A DNA stretch of 64,000 nt. It comes from Sphingomonas jinjuensis (GTDB lineage Bacteria; Pseudomonadota; Alphaproteobacteria; Sphingomonadales; Sphingomonadaceae). The position numbers were made by a program, and so were the translations under genes. The notes below the pieces were generated by a model that saw nothing but the letters and a program-made list of their open reading frames with translations, did not search any database and was not told where the DNA came from. This document shows, piece after piece, positions 42,956 through 51,872 of the stretch; position 1 is the first letter of the stretch; each line of letters starts with the position of its first letter. The DNA lies in the NCBI RefSeq assembly GCF_014197105.1, contig NZ_JACIEV010000005.1, positions 124,001 through 188,000 of the forward strand, written 5' to 3'.

Positions 42956-43993
42956 ATGGACCCGCTCCTCTATTCGACGACCGCCCTCCTGGGCATCATC
43001 ACCCCGCTCACCGTGCAGGGCAATTTCCTGCGCACCCTGTTCTTCGGCGCGACGCCAATCGAGTTCGACACGCCCGAGGTCATGTTCGACCGCGTGTTCG
43101 ACGACAAGCGGATCGCGCCGTGGGTCAGCCCCTACGCGAAGGGCACGCCCAGCCAGGACCGCCCTTTCCAGACGGATCGGTTCGCGCCCGGCTATATCAA
43201 GCCGCTGGACCGCATCGACGCGCACAAGATCACGCGTCGACGCCCCGGTGAGCCGATCGGCGGCGAGCTGAGCCTCGGCCAGCGCCGTGACCTGTACTTC
43301 CTCGACAAGCTGCAGGCGCACAAGACGAAGATCGAGCGCCGCGAGGAGGTGATGGCTTCCGAAATCATCCGCACTGGCGGTGTGGTCATCGAGGGTGTCG
43401 AGTATCCCCGCGCCGTCGTCAGCTTCGGCCGCAAGGGGTCGCTGACCAAGACGCTGACGGGCGCGGCGCGTTGGGGCCAGGCGGGCGTTTCGCCGGTCAA
43501 CGACCTCGAGGGCTGGATCCAGGAAGTTGCCGAGGAATGCGGCGCCGCGCCGAGCCACGTCGTGTTCGAGAAGGACGCGTGGAAGTTCTTCAAGGCGGAC
43601 CCGAACCTGAAGGACAAGCTCGACACCACCTATCAGGGCAACACAAGCGCGGTCGACCTCGGCTACAAGCCGGGCCTGCCCGGCTCGCCGGTGTTTATGG
43701 GCCGTATCGGGACCGTCGAGCTGTACGTCTACAACGACACCTATGAAGACGTGGACGGCACCACCAAGAAGCTGCTGCCGCAGTACACCGTCATCATCGG
43801 TGCGCCTGGCGCCTATGAGGGGACGCCCTGCTACGGCGCCATCCTCGACCCGCGCAACAACTACGGCGCCACGCGCCTCTTCTCGAAGAACTGGATCGAG
43901 GAGAACCCGGCTGGCGAGTATCTGATGACGCAGTCGGCGCCGATCTTCGTGCCGAAGCGCCCGAACGCCACCGCCTGCATCACCGTCGCCTGA
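42956..43993 (+). CDS. Major capsid protein (lambda gpE family)
   Basis: 345 residues, the length of lambda gpE (341). Landmarks of the family include FLRTLFFGATPIEFDTPEV, DDKRIAPWVSP and GEPIGGELSLGQRRDLYFLD near the start and NWIEENPAGEYLMTQSAP near the end. Hundreds of copies form the HK97-fold shell. High-level expression and a good ribosome site (GGAAAGG) are expected. Confidence 0.93.
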   Translation: MDPLLYSTTALLGIITPLTVQGNFLRTLFFGATPIEFDTPEVMFDRVFDDKRIAPWVSPYAKGTPSQDRPFQTDRFAPGYIKPLDRIDAHKITRRRPGEPIGGELSLGQRRDLYFLDKLQAHKTKIERREEVMASEIIRTGGVVIEGVEYPRAVVSFGRKGSLTKTLTGAARWGQAGVSPVNDLEGWIQEVAEECGAAPSHVVFEKDAWKFFKADPNLKDKLDTTYQGNTSAVDLGYKPGLPGSPVFMGRIGTVELYVYNDTYEDVDGTTKKLLPQYTVIIGAPGAYEGTPCYGAILDPRNNYGATRLFSKNWIEENPAGEYLMTQSAPIFVPKRPNATACITVA

Positions 43994-44052
43994 TCCCCAC
44001 CCCGCCGCCCGGCGCGGCGGGCTGATGGCCAATCCTGGGAAGGACCCCGAGC

Positions 44053-44337
44053 ATGACTGAAGAAGAAAAGAAGGCGGCCGCGGACAAGGCTGCCGTGGAC
44101 AAGGCCGCTGCCGATAAGGCGGCCGCTGCCAAGTCGGGCGCGAAGAGCGGCCCGAAGACGGTCGAAATGCACCGTGCGGTGCACGAGCTGCAAACCGGCA
44201 AGGATGACGACAGCAAGATCCTCGCCGGCACGCTCATCACCGACGATGTGGCGAAGGCGCACAAGCTCGACAGCAAGGCTCTCGATCGCCTGATCGAGAC
44301 CGGCGCCGTCGATCTGGTCGAAGTCCTGAAGGACTGA
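44053..44337 (+). CDS. Lysine/alanine-rich hypothetical head gene
   Basis: A 94-residue protein with a 40-residue lysine-alanine repeat tail (ADKAAVDKAAADKAAA) at the start and a small helical C-terminus (ILAGTLITDDVAKAHKLDSK). It lies between capsid and head-tail joining genes. A similar small protein often occupies this place in lambda-like phages (gpFI-like), which helps DNA packaging, but the sequence similarity is not clear. Confidence 0.6.
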   Translation: MTEEEKKAAADKAAVDKAAADKAAAAKSGAKSGPKTVEMHRAVHELQTGKDDDSKILAGTLITDDVAKAHKLDSKALDRLIETGAVDLVEVLKD

Positions 44338-44404
44338 GGCCCACGCCATCCTCGACAGCCAGCGGGGCGCTTCGTCCGTCCCGCTGGCAAATGGGAGAGG
44401 ATCA

Positions 44405-44662
44405 ATGCCGAACATCGTGTTGATTGGCGCCGCGCCGATCCGTGGCGTCACGCGGTTTCCCTCCGAGGGGCCGCAGATGGTCTCTCGCGCGGACGCAAAG
44501 CGGCTCATTCGCGTCGGTTTGGCACAACCCGACGATCTGGATACCCGCACCATCGACGAGGTGCGTGCGGTTGCTCAGGCTGAGCGGGTCGATATCGGGC
44601 CGAACGCGGTTAAGGCCGACACCGTCGCCGCCATCCGGGCGCGCCGCGCGCTCGAGCGCTGA
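44405..44662 (+). CDS. Small hypothetical head-region protein
   Basis: An 85-residue protein with an alternating alpha/beta pattern (IVLIGAAPIRGVTRFP, SRADAKRLIRVGLAQPDDLD). It starts after GAGAGGA and ends four bases before the FII-like gene. No family recognised; the neighbours point to a head completion role. Confidence 0.6.
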   Translation: MPNIVLIGAAPIRGVTRFPSEGPQMVSRADAKRLIRVGLAQPDDLDTRTIDEVRAVAQAERVDIGPNAVKADTVAAIRARRALER

Positions 44663-44665
44663 CCC

Positions 44666-44986
44666 ATGGACCCCTTCGCAATGGCGCTCGACGCCATCTT
44701 CAACGGCCCGGGCTCCGAAGCTGCAGAATACCGCCCCGCCAACGGCGATCCGGTCAAGCCGGGCGTGCGCGTCATCCGCAGCCGCCCCGACCAGGCAATC
44801 GGCTTCGGTCAGGGTCAGGTGATCGCGGATACGAATACGATCGACGTCCGTATGAGCGACGTTCCCGAACCCGCAGTCGATGACATCTTCGCCCTTGGCG
44901 AGCGCCTATTCCGAGTGAATGCCGACCCGCTTTCGGACGTCGAAGAACTGACCTGGCAGACCAGCTGCGAGCCGGTCGAGCCGTGA
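44666..44986 (+). CDS. Head-tail joining protein (gpFII-like, tentative)
   Basis: A 106-residue protein with the layout of lambda gpFII: ALDAIFNGPGSEAAEYRP near the start, then a beta region (VRVIRSRPDQAI; NTIDVRMSDVPEP) and LGERLFRVNADP. gpFII forms the connection between connector and tail. Its stop overlaps the next GTG. Confidence 0.7.
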   Translation: MDPFAMALDAIFNGPGSEAAEYRPANGDPVKPGVRVIRSRPDQAIGFGQGQVIADTNTIDVRMSDVPEPAVDDIFALGERLFRVNADPLSDVEELTWQTSCEPVEP

Positions 44987-45627
44987 AGATCAAGGCGTCG
45001 TTCGACGGATTGAAGCTGGCGCTGAGCAATTTCGAAGGCGAGATCGCCGGCGCCGCGACCGAGGCGATGCGCGAGACGATGCCGCTCGCCAAGCAGGAGC
45101 TTCGCGACCAGATCACCTCGTCGGGATTGGGGCAGCGGCTCGCGAACACCTGGCGAGGCAACGTCTACCCGCAGTCGCGGCGCAGCGTGAACCCCGCCGG
45201 ATACATCTATTCGAATGCGCCCGACATCGTCGATGCGTTCTCGCGCGGCGCCACGATCCGCCCGCTGGCCGGTCGCCGCTTCCTCGCTATCCCGACGAAC
45301 AACGTGCCACAGACACGCGCACGCGGCGCTCGCAAGCAGATGACGCCGGAAGAGGTCCAGCTGGCCTTCAACCAGGACCTGTTCTTCAAGCGCGGGCCCA
45401 ACGGCCGGGTCTACGCCTTCGTCAACGCCGTCCAGTCGCGCAACCGCAAGTCGTTCAAGCCGTCAACCAAGGGTCGGCTCGCGCAGGGTCGCGCCGAGAA
45501 GCCCGTGCTGATGTTCGTCATGGTGCCCGCGGTCCGCCTGCCCAAGCTTCTTGACCTCGATGCGGTCGCGGCGAAGTGGACCAGCCGGTTCGAGGCATCA
45601 TTCGCCCAGCGAGTGGAGGCTCCATGA
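44983..45627 (+). CDS. Minor tail/head-tail protein (gpZ/DUF6441-like, tentative)
   Basis: A 214-residue protein, GTG start, overlapping the FII-like gene by four bases. It contains an N-terminal helix and AFSRGATIRPLAGRRFLAIP plus FVNAVQSRNRKSFKP, features of the DUF6441/HK97 gp10-like tail-completion proteins. Position between FII and the tail terminator fits lambda gpZ. Confidence 0.65.
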   Translation: MKIKASFDGLKLALSNFEGEIAGAATEAMRETMPLAKQELRDQITSSGLGQRLANTWRGNVYPQSRRSVNPAGYIYSNAPDIVDAFSRGATIRPLAGRRFLAIPTNNVPQTRARGARKQMTPEEVQLAFNQDLFFKRGPNGRVYAFVNAVQSRNRKSFKPSTKGRLAQGRAEKPVLMFVMVPAVRLPKLLDLDAVAAKWTSRFEASFAQRVEAP

Positions 45628-46064
45628 GCAAGCGTCTCGATGTCCTCGCCGCGGTAAGGGCGATGGTCAAGGCGGCGCTCCCTGGCGCGGACGTCGTCGG
45701 CTTGAACGGCGACGATGCTGCGCCCGCCCGCGTGAAGGATGGTGGACGCGTCGTCGTGCGCAGTGGTGACCCCGGAGATGCCGAGGTCGACCTGAGCCCG
45801 CTGGCCTACAACTATCGCCATCCGATCCCGATCGAGATCATCGGCTACAAGACGTCATCGCGCAGCGCCGAGGAGGTGCTCGACGCCATGATGGAGGCGA
45901 TCGGCACCGCAATCGAGGCGGACCGGACGCTCGGCGGCCTCTGTGACTGGCTGGAGCCCACCGCGCCCGGCACCGACGACATCTACACCGACGGCGCAGC
46001 CGTCCCGCGCGGCGCCGACCTGCTCATCGTCGCATCCTACTCGACGCCGAACCCGCTTACCTGA
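45624..46064 (+). CDS. Tail terminator (gpU-like, tentative)
   Basis: A 146-residue protein (RLDVLAAVRAMVKAALPGAD; LAYNYRHPIPIEIIGYKT). The small helix plus beta pattern and the position before the tail tube fit the tail terminator family (gpU), which caps the tail tube and sets the join to the head. It overlaps the previous gene by four bases. Confidence 0.7.
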   Translation: MSKRLDVLAAVRAMVKAALPGADVVGLNGDDAAPARVKDGGRVVVRSGDPGDAEVDLSPLAYNYRHPIPIEIIGYKTSSRSAEEVLDAMMEAIGTAIEADRTLGGLCDWLEPTAPGTDDIYTDGAAVPRGADLLIVASYSTPNPLT

Positions 46065-46076
46065 GGAGACGCCTTC

Positions 46077-47048
46077 ATGGCTCTGACGCCCACCACGCGC
46101 GCCCGCGGCTCCAATGCCCGCGTCGTCGCGGCATTCGAGAGCACGCCCGGTACGGTGCCGGGATCCTCGGACAACTGGTTCACCGTGCCGCTGGTCAGCC
46201 ACCAGCTCGGCGAAGAGCGCCCGCTGCTCCCGAGTGACCTGCTCGGCCTCGGCCGCGAGATGCAGGATCCGACGCCCGACGTCGCGACCAACGACGGCGA
46301 CATCGTCGTGCCGGTCGACGTCCGCAACTTCGCCCGCTGGCTCAGCCTGTTCTTCGGCGCGCCGCAGACGACCGGTTCGAACGGCGCCTACACGCACGTC
46401 TTCGGATCGGGCGCCGCGGTGCTGCCGTCTATGTCGATCGAGGTGGGCGCGCCCGAGGTGCCGGCCTATTCGGTCCATCGCGGCGCGCGCGGCAACCAGC
46501 TGCGGATCGCCATGTCGCGGTCGGGTCTGCTCAACGCGACCTGCAGCCTGGTCTGCATCGGCGAAACCGACCCTGTCGCCGCGACCGTCGGCGCCGTCAA
46601 CCCCGGCGCGCTCGCCGTGACGCGCTTTCCGCAAGCCACCGGCTACGTGAAGAAGGGCGGCCAGGTGCTCGGCAGCGTTGTCGGCGCCGACTTCGCGTAT
46701 TCGAACAACCTCGAGAAGGTGGAGACGATCCAGGCGGATGGTCGGATCGAGGATAGCGACCCAGGCATGGCTGGCATGTCCGGCTCGGTGACGGTGCGGT
46801 TCAAGGATACGGCGCTGCTTGCCGCGGCGTCCGCCAGCCCGCCCCAGCCTGTCGAGCTGGCGTTCGGGTGGAAGTTCGGCGCGTTCGAGCTGGTCTTCCT
46901 CGTCGGCCGCGTCTTCCTGCCGCGTCCCAAGCGCCCGATCACCGGCCCGAACGGCATCCAGGCCGTCTTTAACTGGCAGGCGGCGGTCGCATCGAGCGGC
47001 AAGTCGGTGGTTGTCACCCTGCTCAACGACGTTGCGAGCTACGCCTGA
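46077..47048 (+). CDS. Major tail tube protein
   Basis: A 323-residue tube protein; rather long because the lambda type is about 246. The pattern (LTPTTRARGSNARVVAAFES; VVPVDVRNFARWLSLFFG; FPQATGYVKKGGQVLGSVVG) fits phage tail tube protein families with an extra domain. It stacks in hexameric rings around the tape measure. The stop overlaps the chaperone G start by one base. Confidence 0.8.
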   Translation: MALTPTTRARGSNARVVAAFESTPGTVPGSSDNWFTVPLVSHQLGEERPLLPSDLLGLGREMQDPTPDVATNDGDIVVPVDVRNFARWLSLFFGAPQTTGSNGAYTHVFGSGAAVLPSMSIEVGAPEVPAYSVHRGARGNQLRIAMSRSGLLNATCSLVCIGETDPVAATVGAVNPGALAVTRFPQATGYVKKGGQVLGSVVGADFAYSNNLEKVETIQADGRIEDSDPGMAGMSGSVTVRFKDTALLAAASASPPQPVELAFGWKFGAFELVFLVGRVFLPRPKRPITGPNGIQAVFNWQAAVASSGKSVVVTLLNDVASYA

Positions 47049-47647
47049 TGCTTGTCGCGCGCGCGGCCCCGGCTGGGCCTGAGTGGAAGCCGGTTCTCGG
47101 CGCGAGCGTGCTGTTCGCGCCGATCGACCGCGGTATGATGCGCCGCGCCCGCAAGGCGGCACTCCTCGCGCTCGGCCGGCAGGCAGAGGATGCCGGCGAC
47201 GGCGCCGACCTTGCCTCGGTGGAAGAGCAGATCGAGGATCTCGGCGACGCGCTGAGCCATGCGCTGCTCATGGAGGGCGTGAAGGACTGGCGCGACGTCT
47301 GCCAGATGGCGGATGCCGACGACGAAGGGCCCGGCGCGCCGCTGGATTGCACGGACGAGACGAAGGCGATGCTCTTCGCCGATCCGATCACCTTCGACGC
47401 ATTCGACCAGGCGTATGTCATCCCGTTCGTCACCCGCGAACGCGAGCGCGCCGCGCCGGGAAAAGACTCGCCGCCCTCGCCAAATGGCACTGGTCCGGCG
47501 GAGACGGGGGCAGCAACTACTGCCGCCTCTCCTGCGCGGCAGGCGCGGGCGGCCGATGCGCCGAGTGCCCCTACGCCCTCCACGCGGCGGAAACCGACGA
47601 AGAAGAAGAGGTCTGGCGCGTCCTCACGGACTGCGAACGCCAGCTGA
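47048..47647 (+). CDS. Tail assembly chaperone G (unshifted product)
   Basis: The 199-residue product of normal decoding. Residues 1-139 hold the chaperone core (DRGMMRRARKAALLALGRQA, DWRDVCQMADA, FVTRERERAAPGK). After the slippery site the frame becomes proline-, alanine- and threonine-rich (SPPSPNGTGPAETGAATTAA), a non-globular read-on like a by-product. In lambda, gpG is the unshifted partner. Alternative: the tail is simply not functional. Confidence 0.75.
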   Translation: MLVARAAPAGPEWKPVLGASVLFAPIDRGMMRRARKAALLALGRQAEDAGDGADLASVEEQIEDLGDALSHALLMEGVKDWRDVCQMADADDEGPGAPLDCTDETKAMLFADPITFDAFDQAYVIPFVTRERERAAPGKDSPPSPNGTGPAETGAATTAASPARQARAADAPSAPTPSTRRKPTKKKRSGASSRTANAS

Positions 47648-47808
47648 GGATCGGCGGCGCCGGCGTCCCCTTCGCGCTCGACTTCGGCGCGGTGATGAAC
47701 GTCGGCGCGGCCTCGGGGGTCGACCAGCGGCTGCTCGCCGAGGTCCTGCCCATCGCCGAGGACGCGATCCTCGCCAACCTGATCGACGAGCCTGATGGGG
47801 AGGAGTGA
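47048..47808 (+). CDS. Tail assembly chaperone GT (-1 frameshift product)
   Basis: Programmed frameshift joins codons 1-139 to the -1 frame, giving 253 residues (139 plus 114). The T part is GKRLAALAKWHW, a cysteine-rich middle (CRLSCAAG, CAECPY) and a C-terminus ending IDEPDGEE. This part has good coding character while the unshifted frame does not. gpGT helps wrap the tape measure during tail assembly. The stop overlaps the tape-measure start. Confidence 0.8.
47458..47464 (+). other. Programmed -1 frameshift heptamer
   Basis: GGGAAAA read in the G frame as G GGA AAA, the X XXY YYZ pattern, followed by GAC. After slipping, the next codon is AGA and the reading continues in the -1 frame to 47808. 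Lambda uses the near-identical GGGAAAG in the same place. Confidence 0.85.
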
Positions 47809-47810
47809 CG

Positions 47811-50204
47811 ATGGCCGAGCGCTCCGTTTCCATCCGCCTGGGCACGACCGGCAAGGCTGACGTCACCCGCTCGTTCGACGACATCGCCGCATCTGGTGAC
47901 GCATCGGCGCGGCGGCTCGCGGCCTCGTACGAGCGCGCCGGCGAGGAAGTCGAGGCGGCCATGCGCCGCCAGGCGAACGCCGCGGCGAAGATTGCCGCGA
48001 TCACGCCGCAGACGTCGGTGCAGATGCGCATCAACGATGCGAACGGCACCGGCTTCGGCCAGTACGAGGGCACCGCGCGGCAGTCCGCCGCAGCGTTTCG
48101 CGAGCTATTCGCCGAGCAGGAGCGGCTGGAAAGCCGCACCCGCGCCCTCGTCGCTGCGATCGATCCCGCCTTCGCCGCTCAGCAGCGTTTCAATCGCGAG
48201 ATTGGCGAGGCGCGGTCGCTCGTCAGCGCCGGTGCCATTTCGCTCGATCAGTACTGCGCCAAGCTGAAGGTCGAACAGGCCGAGCTGGATCGGGTGACGG
48301 GCGCGCAGGGTCGCGCGGCCAGTGCAAGCGGCGCCCACCGCGCGGCGATGCAGGGGCTGTCGTTTCAGGCGCAGGACGCGTTTACGCAGCTGAGCATGGG
48401 CGCCAACCCGCTGAGCGTGCTGGCGATCCAGGGCGGTCAGGCAGCCGGCCAGATGGTGCACTTGGAGGGCAAGCTCGGCGCCGTTGCTGGTTTTCTTACC
48501 GGCCCGTGGGGCCTCGCGATCACCGGCGGCCTGCTTCTGCTCGGCGCGTTGACGGATCACTTCCTCAAGTCGGGCGACGCTGCCGACCAGAAGAAAGTGG
48601 CGGTCAAGTCGCTCACCGAGTCCATCAACGATCTCAACGAGGCCACGAAGCGCCAGACGCGAAGCGAGCAGGACGCTCAGGCCGAAACGCTTCGCACCGC
48701 CGCCGCCCTCCGCCAGCAAGCGCTGGACGCCCGGGCGGCAACGATCGAGAAACTGCGGTCGGCGCGCGCCAGCCTCGCCGAGCAGGACGCGCGGATGGAC
48801 GACACGGCGTCCGACGGCGGCATCAGCGTCAGCGGCGCAGTGGGTGCCACCATCGAGCGCCGGATCAAGACGCTCGACGCCCAGCTGAAGGCGCAGGAGC
48901 AGTCTCTTGCCAAGGCCCAAGTTACCTTCCGCCAAGCGGAAATCCCGGCGATGCAGCGGCGGGTGGCGGAGGCTTTCGACAAGACGGCGGCGGCAACAGG
49001 TCGTTACGAGCGAGCCGTCGACGACCTGAACAAGCGGTATGACAGCGGGCGGCTCAGCCCAGCTGCATACGACGCGGAACTGCGCAAGCTGACCGTCACC
49101 CGCAACCGCGACACCGAAGCCGCACGGCAAAGCAAGTCGGCATCGACGGCGCTCGCTGATGCTGACGCCAAGGGCATTGCCGCGACGACCGATCTTCAGC
49201 GCGCGCAAGCCAATCTCGCCAAGGTTCGCGCGACGGCTCGGGCCGAGCTGAAGGCGGGCTCGATCACCCAGGCCGAATATTCGGCTCGGGTCGGGGAGGC
49301 GGAGCGCGCGGTCAACGGCGCGCGCGACGCGGCGCGGGAGCACGGCAAGGCGACGCGAGACGCAGCGGCGGCACAGCGCGAATTGCAGAACGACTTGGAG
49401 GCGGTGACGCGCCGTTTCGACCCAGCCCGCGCGGCGGCGAACGACTATGCGGCGTCGCTCGACAAGATCAGCAAGCTGGTCGCCGCCGGCAAGCTGACCA
49501 AGGCGCAGGGCGACGATTACACCTTCCGCGGCATCATCGACGAGAACGATCGACGCGAGAAGGCGCAGGGCGAGAAGTTCCGCACGATGTTCGGCATCAC
49601 TGGCGACCCGCTCGGCGATATGGTTCGCGACGGCGATCGTGGGCGCCGCGAGGACTGGAACAACGAGCAGCAGCGTCGACAGCAGATCCAGGAGAACGGC
49701 GTCCGCACGGTGGCCGACCTCTACAAGGATCTGATGACCGGCGGCGTGTCGTCGATCTGGTCGCGGTTCCAGCAGATGGGGCTGAACGTCATCACCGAGC
49801 TGCTGGCGAAGTGGACGGTCAGCAAGGTGTCGTCGTCGCTTCCCCAGTTGGCGAACCTGCTCAGCGGCGGCAAGGCGCCGGCAAAGAACGCCTCGGGCAC
49901 CGAGCACTTCAGCGGCGGCGCCACCTGGATTGCCGAGAACGGTCCCGAGCTGGTCAGCCTGCCGATGGGCTCGAAGATCACGCCAGCGGCTGAGACGCGA
50001 CGGCTGCTCGCCGGGAACGACAACGCCGAGCGCTCCGCGCCCGTCTTCAGCTTCGATCTGCGCGGAGCGGTCGTGACGCAGGATCTGCTCGCCCAGATGA
50101 ACTCGCTCGCGAGCAGCAGCGCGGCGCGCGGCGCCGCCGGCGGCGCATCCATTGCGGAGGCCGAGCGGCGAGCGGCGGGCAAGCGCCGCCTAGGCCGCTT
50201 CTGA
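47811..50204 (+). CDS. Tape measure protein
   Basis: A 797-residue, largely helical protein that sets tail length. It has an alanine-rich coiled coil (about 40-180), a hydrophobic segment (about 225-252, FLTGPWGLAITGGLLLLGAL), long helical repeats, and the typical C-terminal GGATWIAENGPELVSLPMGS signature. At the lambda ratio of about 0.15 nm per residue, the tail would be about 120 nm long. GGGGAGGAG precedes the ATG; a GTG six bases upstream is less likely. Confidence 0.92.
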   Translation: MAERSVSIRLGTTGKADVTRSFDDIAASGDASARRLAASYERAGEEVEAAMRRQANAAAKIAAITPQTSVQMRINDANGTGFGQYEGTARQSAAAFRELFAEQERLESRTRALVAAIDPAFAAQQRFNREIGEARSLVSAGAISLDQYCAKLKVEQAELDRVTGAQGRAASASGAHRAAMQGLSFQAQDAFTQLSMGANPLSVLAIQGGQAAGQMVHLEGKLGAVAGFLTGPWGLAITGGLLLLGALTDHFLKSGDAADQKKVAVKSLTESINDLNEATKRQTRSEQDAQAETLRTAAALRQQALDARAATIEKLRSARASLAEQDARMDDTASDGGISVSGAVGATIERRIKTLDAQLKAQEQSLAKAQVTFRQAEIPAMQRRVAEAFDKTAAATGRYERAVDDLNKRYDSGRLSPAAYDAELRKLTVTRNRDTEAARQSKSASTALADADAKGIAATTDLQRAQANLAKVRATARAELKAGSITQAEYSARVGEAERAVNGARDAAREHGKATRDAAAAQRELQNDLEAVTRRFDPARAAANDYAASLDKISKLVAAGKLTKAQGDDYTFRGIIDENDRREKAQGEKFRTMFGITGDPLGDMVRDGDRGRREDWNNEQQRRQQIQENGVRTVADLYKDLMTGGVSSIWSRFQQMGLNVITELLAKWTVSKVSSSLPQLANLLSGGKAPAKNASGTEHFSGGATWIAENGPELVSLPMGSKITPAAETRRLLAGNDNAERSAPVFSFDLRGAVVTQDLLAQMNSLASSSAARGAAGGASIAEAERRAAGKRRLGRF

Positions 50205-50806
50205 TGAGCGTCGAGATCCCGTGGGCGCGCATCGCCAGCGCCGCGATACGCCAGCGGCTGTTCACCGGCACGCAGGAGGGTGCGCTTGGCGGACCTGACC
50301 TTGCCATTCCGCGCATGGGTGACCGGTTCGCGATCGACGTTGAGACGGCTCAGCTGCGGCAGGACGCTCAGGGGCGAGCGCTCATCGCGGCGCTGACCGT
50401 TGCCGCGGCACTGGATGCGCGTATGGTCGTCCACGAGCCAGATTTGCCCCGCCCGTCGTCGGCAGGTCCGACGGTGCGCGTGGCGGGCGGCGGCCAGGCT
50501 GGCTCAACCCTGCGCATTCGCGGCGCTCGGAAGGGCGCGGTGATCGTGACCCGAAAATACCTGACCATCGTTCACGGCGGGAAGGGATACCTGCACATGG
50601 TCACCGCCGACGTTCGCGTCGGTGCTGACGGCACCGCGGCCCTGCCCCTCTGGCCGATGCTGCGTTTCCTTACCGCCGACGATGAGGCCGTCGCGATTGA
50701 CCGCCCCTTCATCGAGGGGCGGCTGCTCGGATTCGACGGCAAGGGCGCGAAGTGGGTGCGCAACCGCATCGACCCCTTCACCTTCTCGATCGAGGAGCGG
50801 GCGTGA
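50204..50806 (+). CDS. Tail tip hypothetical protein 1
   Basis: A 200-residue protein between tape measure and the hub-like gene. It has an alpha/beta pattern with AGGGQAGSTLRIRGARKGAV and VHGGKGYLHMVTADVRV. Position corresponds to the distal tail protein of siphoviruses, but no family signature is recognised. Confidence 0.65.
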   Translation: MSVEIPWARIASAAIRQRLFTGTQEGALGGPDLAIPRMGDRFAIDVETAQLRQDAQGRALIAALTVAAALDARMVVHEPDLPRPSSAGPTVRVAGGGQAGSTLRIRGARKGAVIVTRKYLTIVHGGKGYLHMVTADVRVGADGTAALPLWPMLRFLTADDEAVAIDRPFIEGRLLGFDGKGAKWVRNRIDPFTFSIEERA

Positions 50807-51456
50807 CCTTCCGGCTGACGCCGGCGATGAGCGCCGCCTTGCGGCAGGGGCTGTCGCCGATCGCGCCGCTCGTCGAGGTTGAGCTGCCCGGTTATACGGT
50901 GCGCCACCTCGTGGGCTCCGGCGAGATCGCGTGGGGCGAGAAGGTCTTCGTCGGCCTCGACCAGCGCTTCGGTGCGCTGGTCGCCGCGGGCAACCTCCAG
51001 GACGGCGTCGCCGATGAAGCGCCCGAGTGGCTGCTGACCTTCGCGCCGCCCAGCGACGTCACCGCGGCGACGCTGGCGAGTTCGACGGCGCAGGGTGGCC
51101 GGGTGTCGGGGTGGCTGGCCGTCGTCGATCGGGCGACGGGGCAGCTGCTGCCCGAGCCGCTTCAGGTCTTCGCCGGCGAGCTGGACTATGCCCGCCTCCG
51201 CGTCGGGGCCGGCAGCCGCGTCATCGAATGGCGGTGCGTGTCGGCGCTCGAGGTGTTTCACGACCAGGAGATTGGCGCTCGACTGTCCGATTCCTGGCAC
51301 CAGATGGTCTGGCCTGGTGAGACGGGGCTCGCAAATATGAGCGGGATCGAGAAGACGAGTTATTGGGGCGTGGAGAAGCCGCCGTCGAATGTCGCGTCCG
51401 TCCCGTCGGGAACGCTGCGCGCCGCCTTCCTCGATCGGATCCAGGCTCAGCTATGA
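50803..51456 (+). CDS. Tail tip/hub-like protein (DUF2163-like, tentative)
   Basis: A 217-residue protein starting at a GTG that overlaps the previous stop. It has SGEIAWGEKVFVGLDQRFGA near the start and RLSDSWHQMVWPGETGLANM near the end, a landmark of DUF2163-type hub proteins (baseplate hub N-terminal part), found in GTA-like tails just before an NlpC/P60 protein. Confirmation would need a profile search. Confidence 0.65.
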   Translation: MTFRLTPAMSAALRQGLSPIAPLVEVELPGYTVRHLVGSGEIAWGEKVFVGLDQRFGALVAAGNLQDGVADEAPEWLLTFAPPSDVTAATLASSTAQGGRVSGWLAVVDRATGQLLPEPLQVFAGELDYARLRVGAGSRVIEWRCVSALEVFHDQEIGARLSDSWHQMVWPGETGLANMSGIEKTSYWGVEKPPSNVASVPSGTLRAAFLDRIQAQL

Positions 51457-51872
51457 TCGAGATGATCCGGCGCCAGCAGGCCGCTCAGGCCGCCGTCGAC
51501 CGCTTCAAGGGCCAGCCTCTCGCCTTCGGACGGAATGATTGCGGGCGATTGGCGGCGATGGTGCTGCGCGCGATGGGGCACGCCTCGCCGTTGGCGCGCG
51601 CAGGGAGCTACAGCACAGCCCTTGGTGCATCTCGCGCTATTCAGCGGCTCGGTCACTCGTCGCTCGACCAGGTCCTTGATGGGATGGGCCTGTCGAGGAT
51701 CACGCCCGCGGCAGCGCTCGTCGCCGATATCATCATGCTGCCCGGGGAGGGTCCTTTCGGCGGCGCGCTGACGGTCGCGGTGGGCAACGGACGTGTGCTG
51801 GGGTGGCACGAGGATAGCGATCGAGCGGAGATCCTGCAGCCCCTCGTCTACCTCGCGGCGTGGCGCTGTTAA
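51453..51872 (+). CDS. NlpC/P60-like tail peptidase (DUF6950-like)
   Basis: A 139-residue cysteine-protease-fold protein. FGRNDCGRLAAMVLRAMG contains the typical catalytic cysteine of tail-associated NlpC/P60-like proteins; the histidine partner is likely in GWHEDSDRAEIL. It may cut peptidoglycan at infection. The order, hub protein then NlpC-like then a large tail protein, is that of many siphophages and gene transfer agents. Confidence 0.75.
   Translation: MIEMIRRQQAAQAAVDRFKGQPLAFGRNDCGRLAAMVLRAMGHASPLARAGSYSTALGASRAIQRLGHSSLDQVLDGMGLSRITPAAALVADIIMLPGEGPFGGALTVAVGNGRVLGWHEDSDRAEILQPLVYLAAWRC

Noticed and set aside
44053..44150. Lysine/alanine-codon repeat as a CRISPR-like or direct repeat array
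   Set aside because: The units are irregular and simply code the low-complexity head of the protein.
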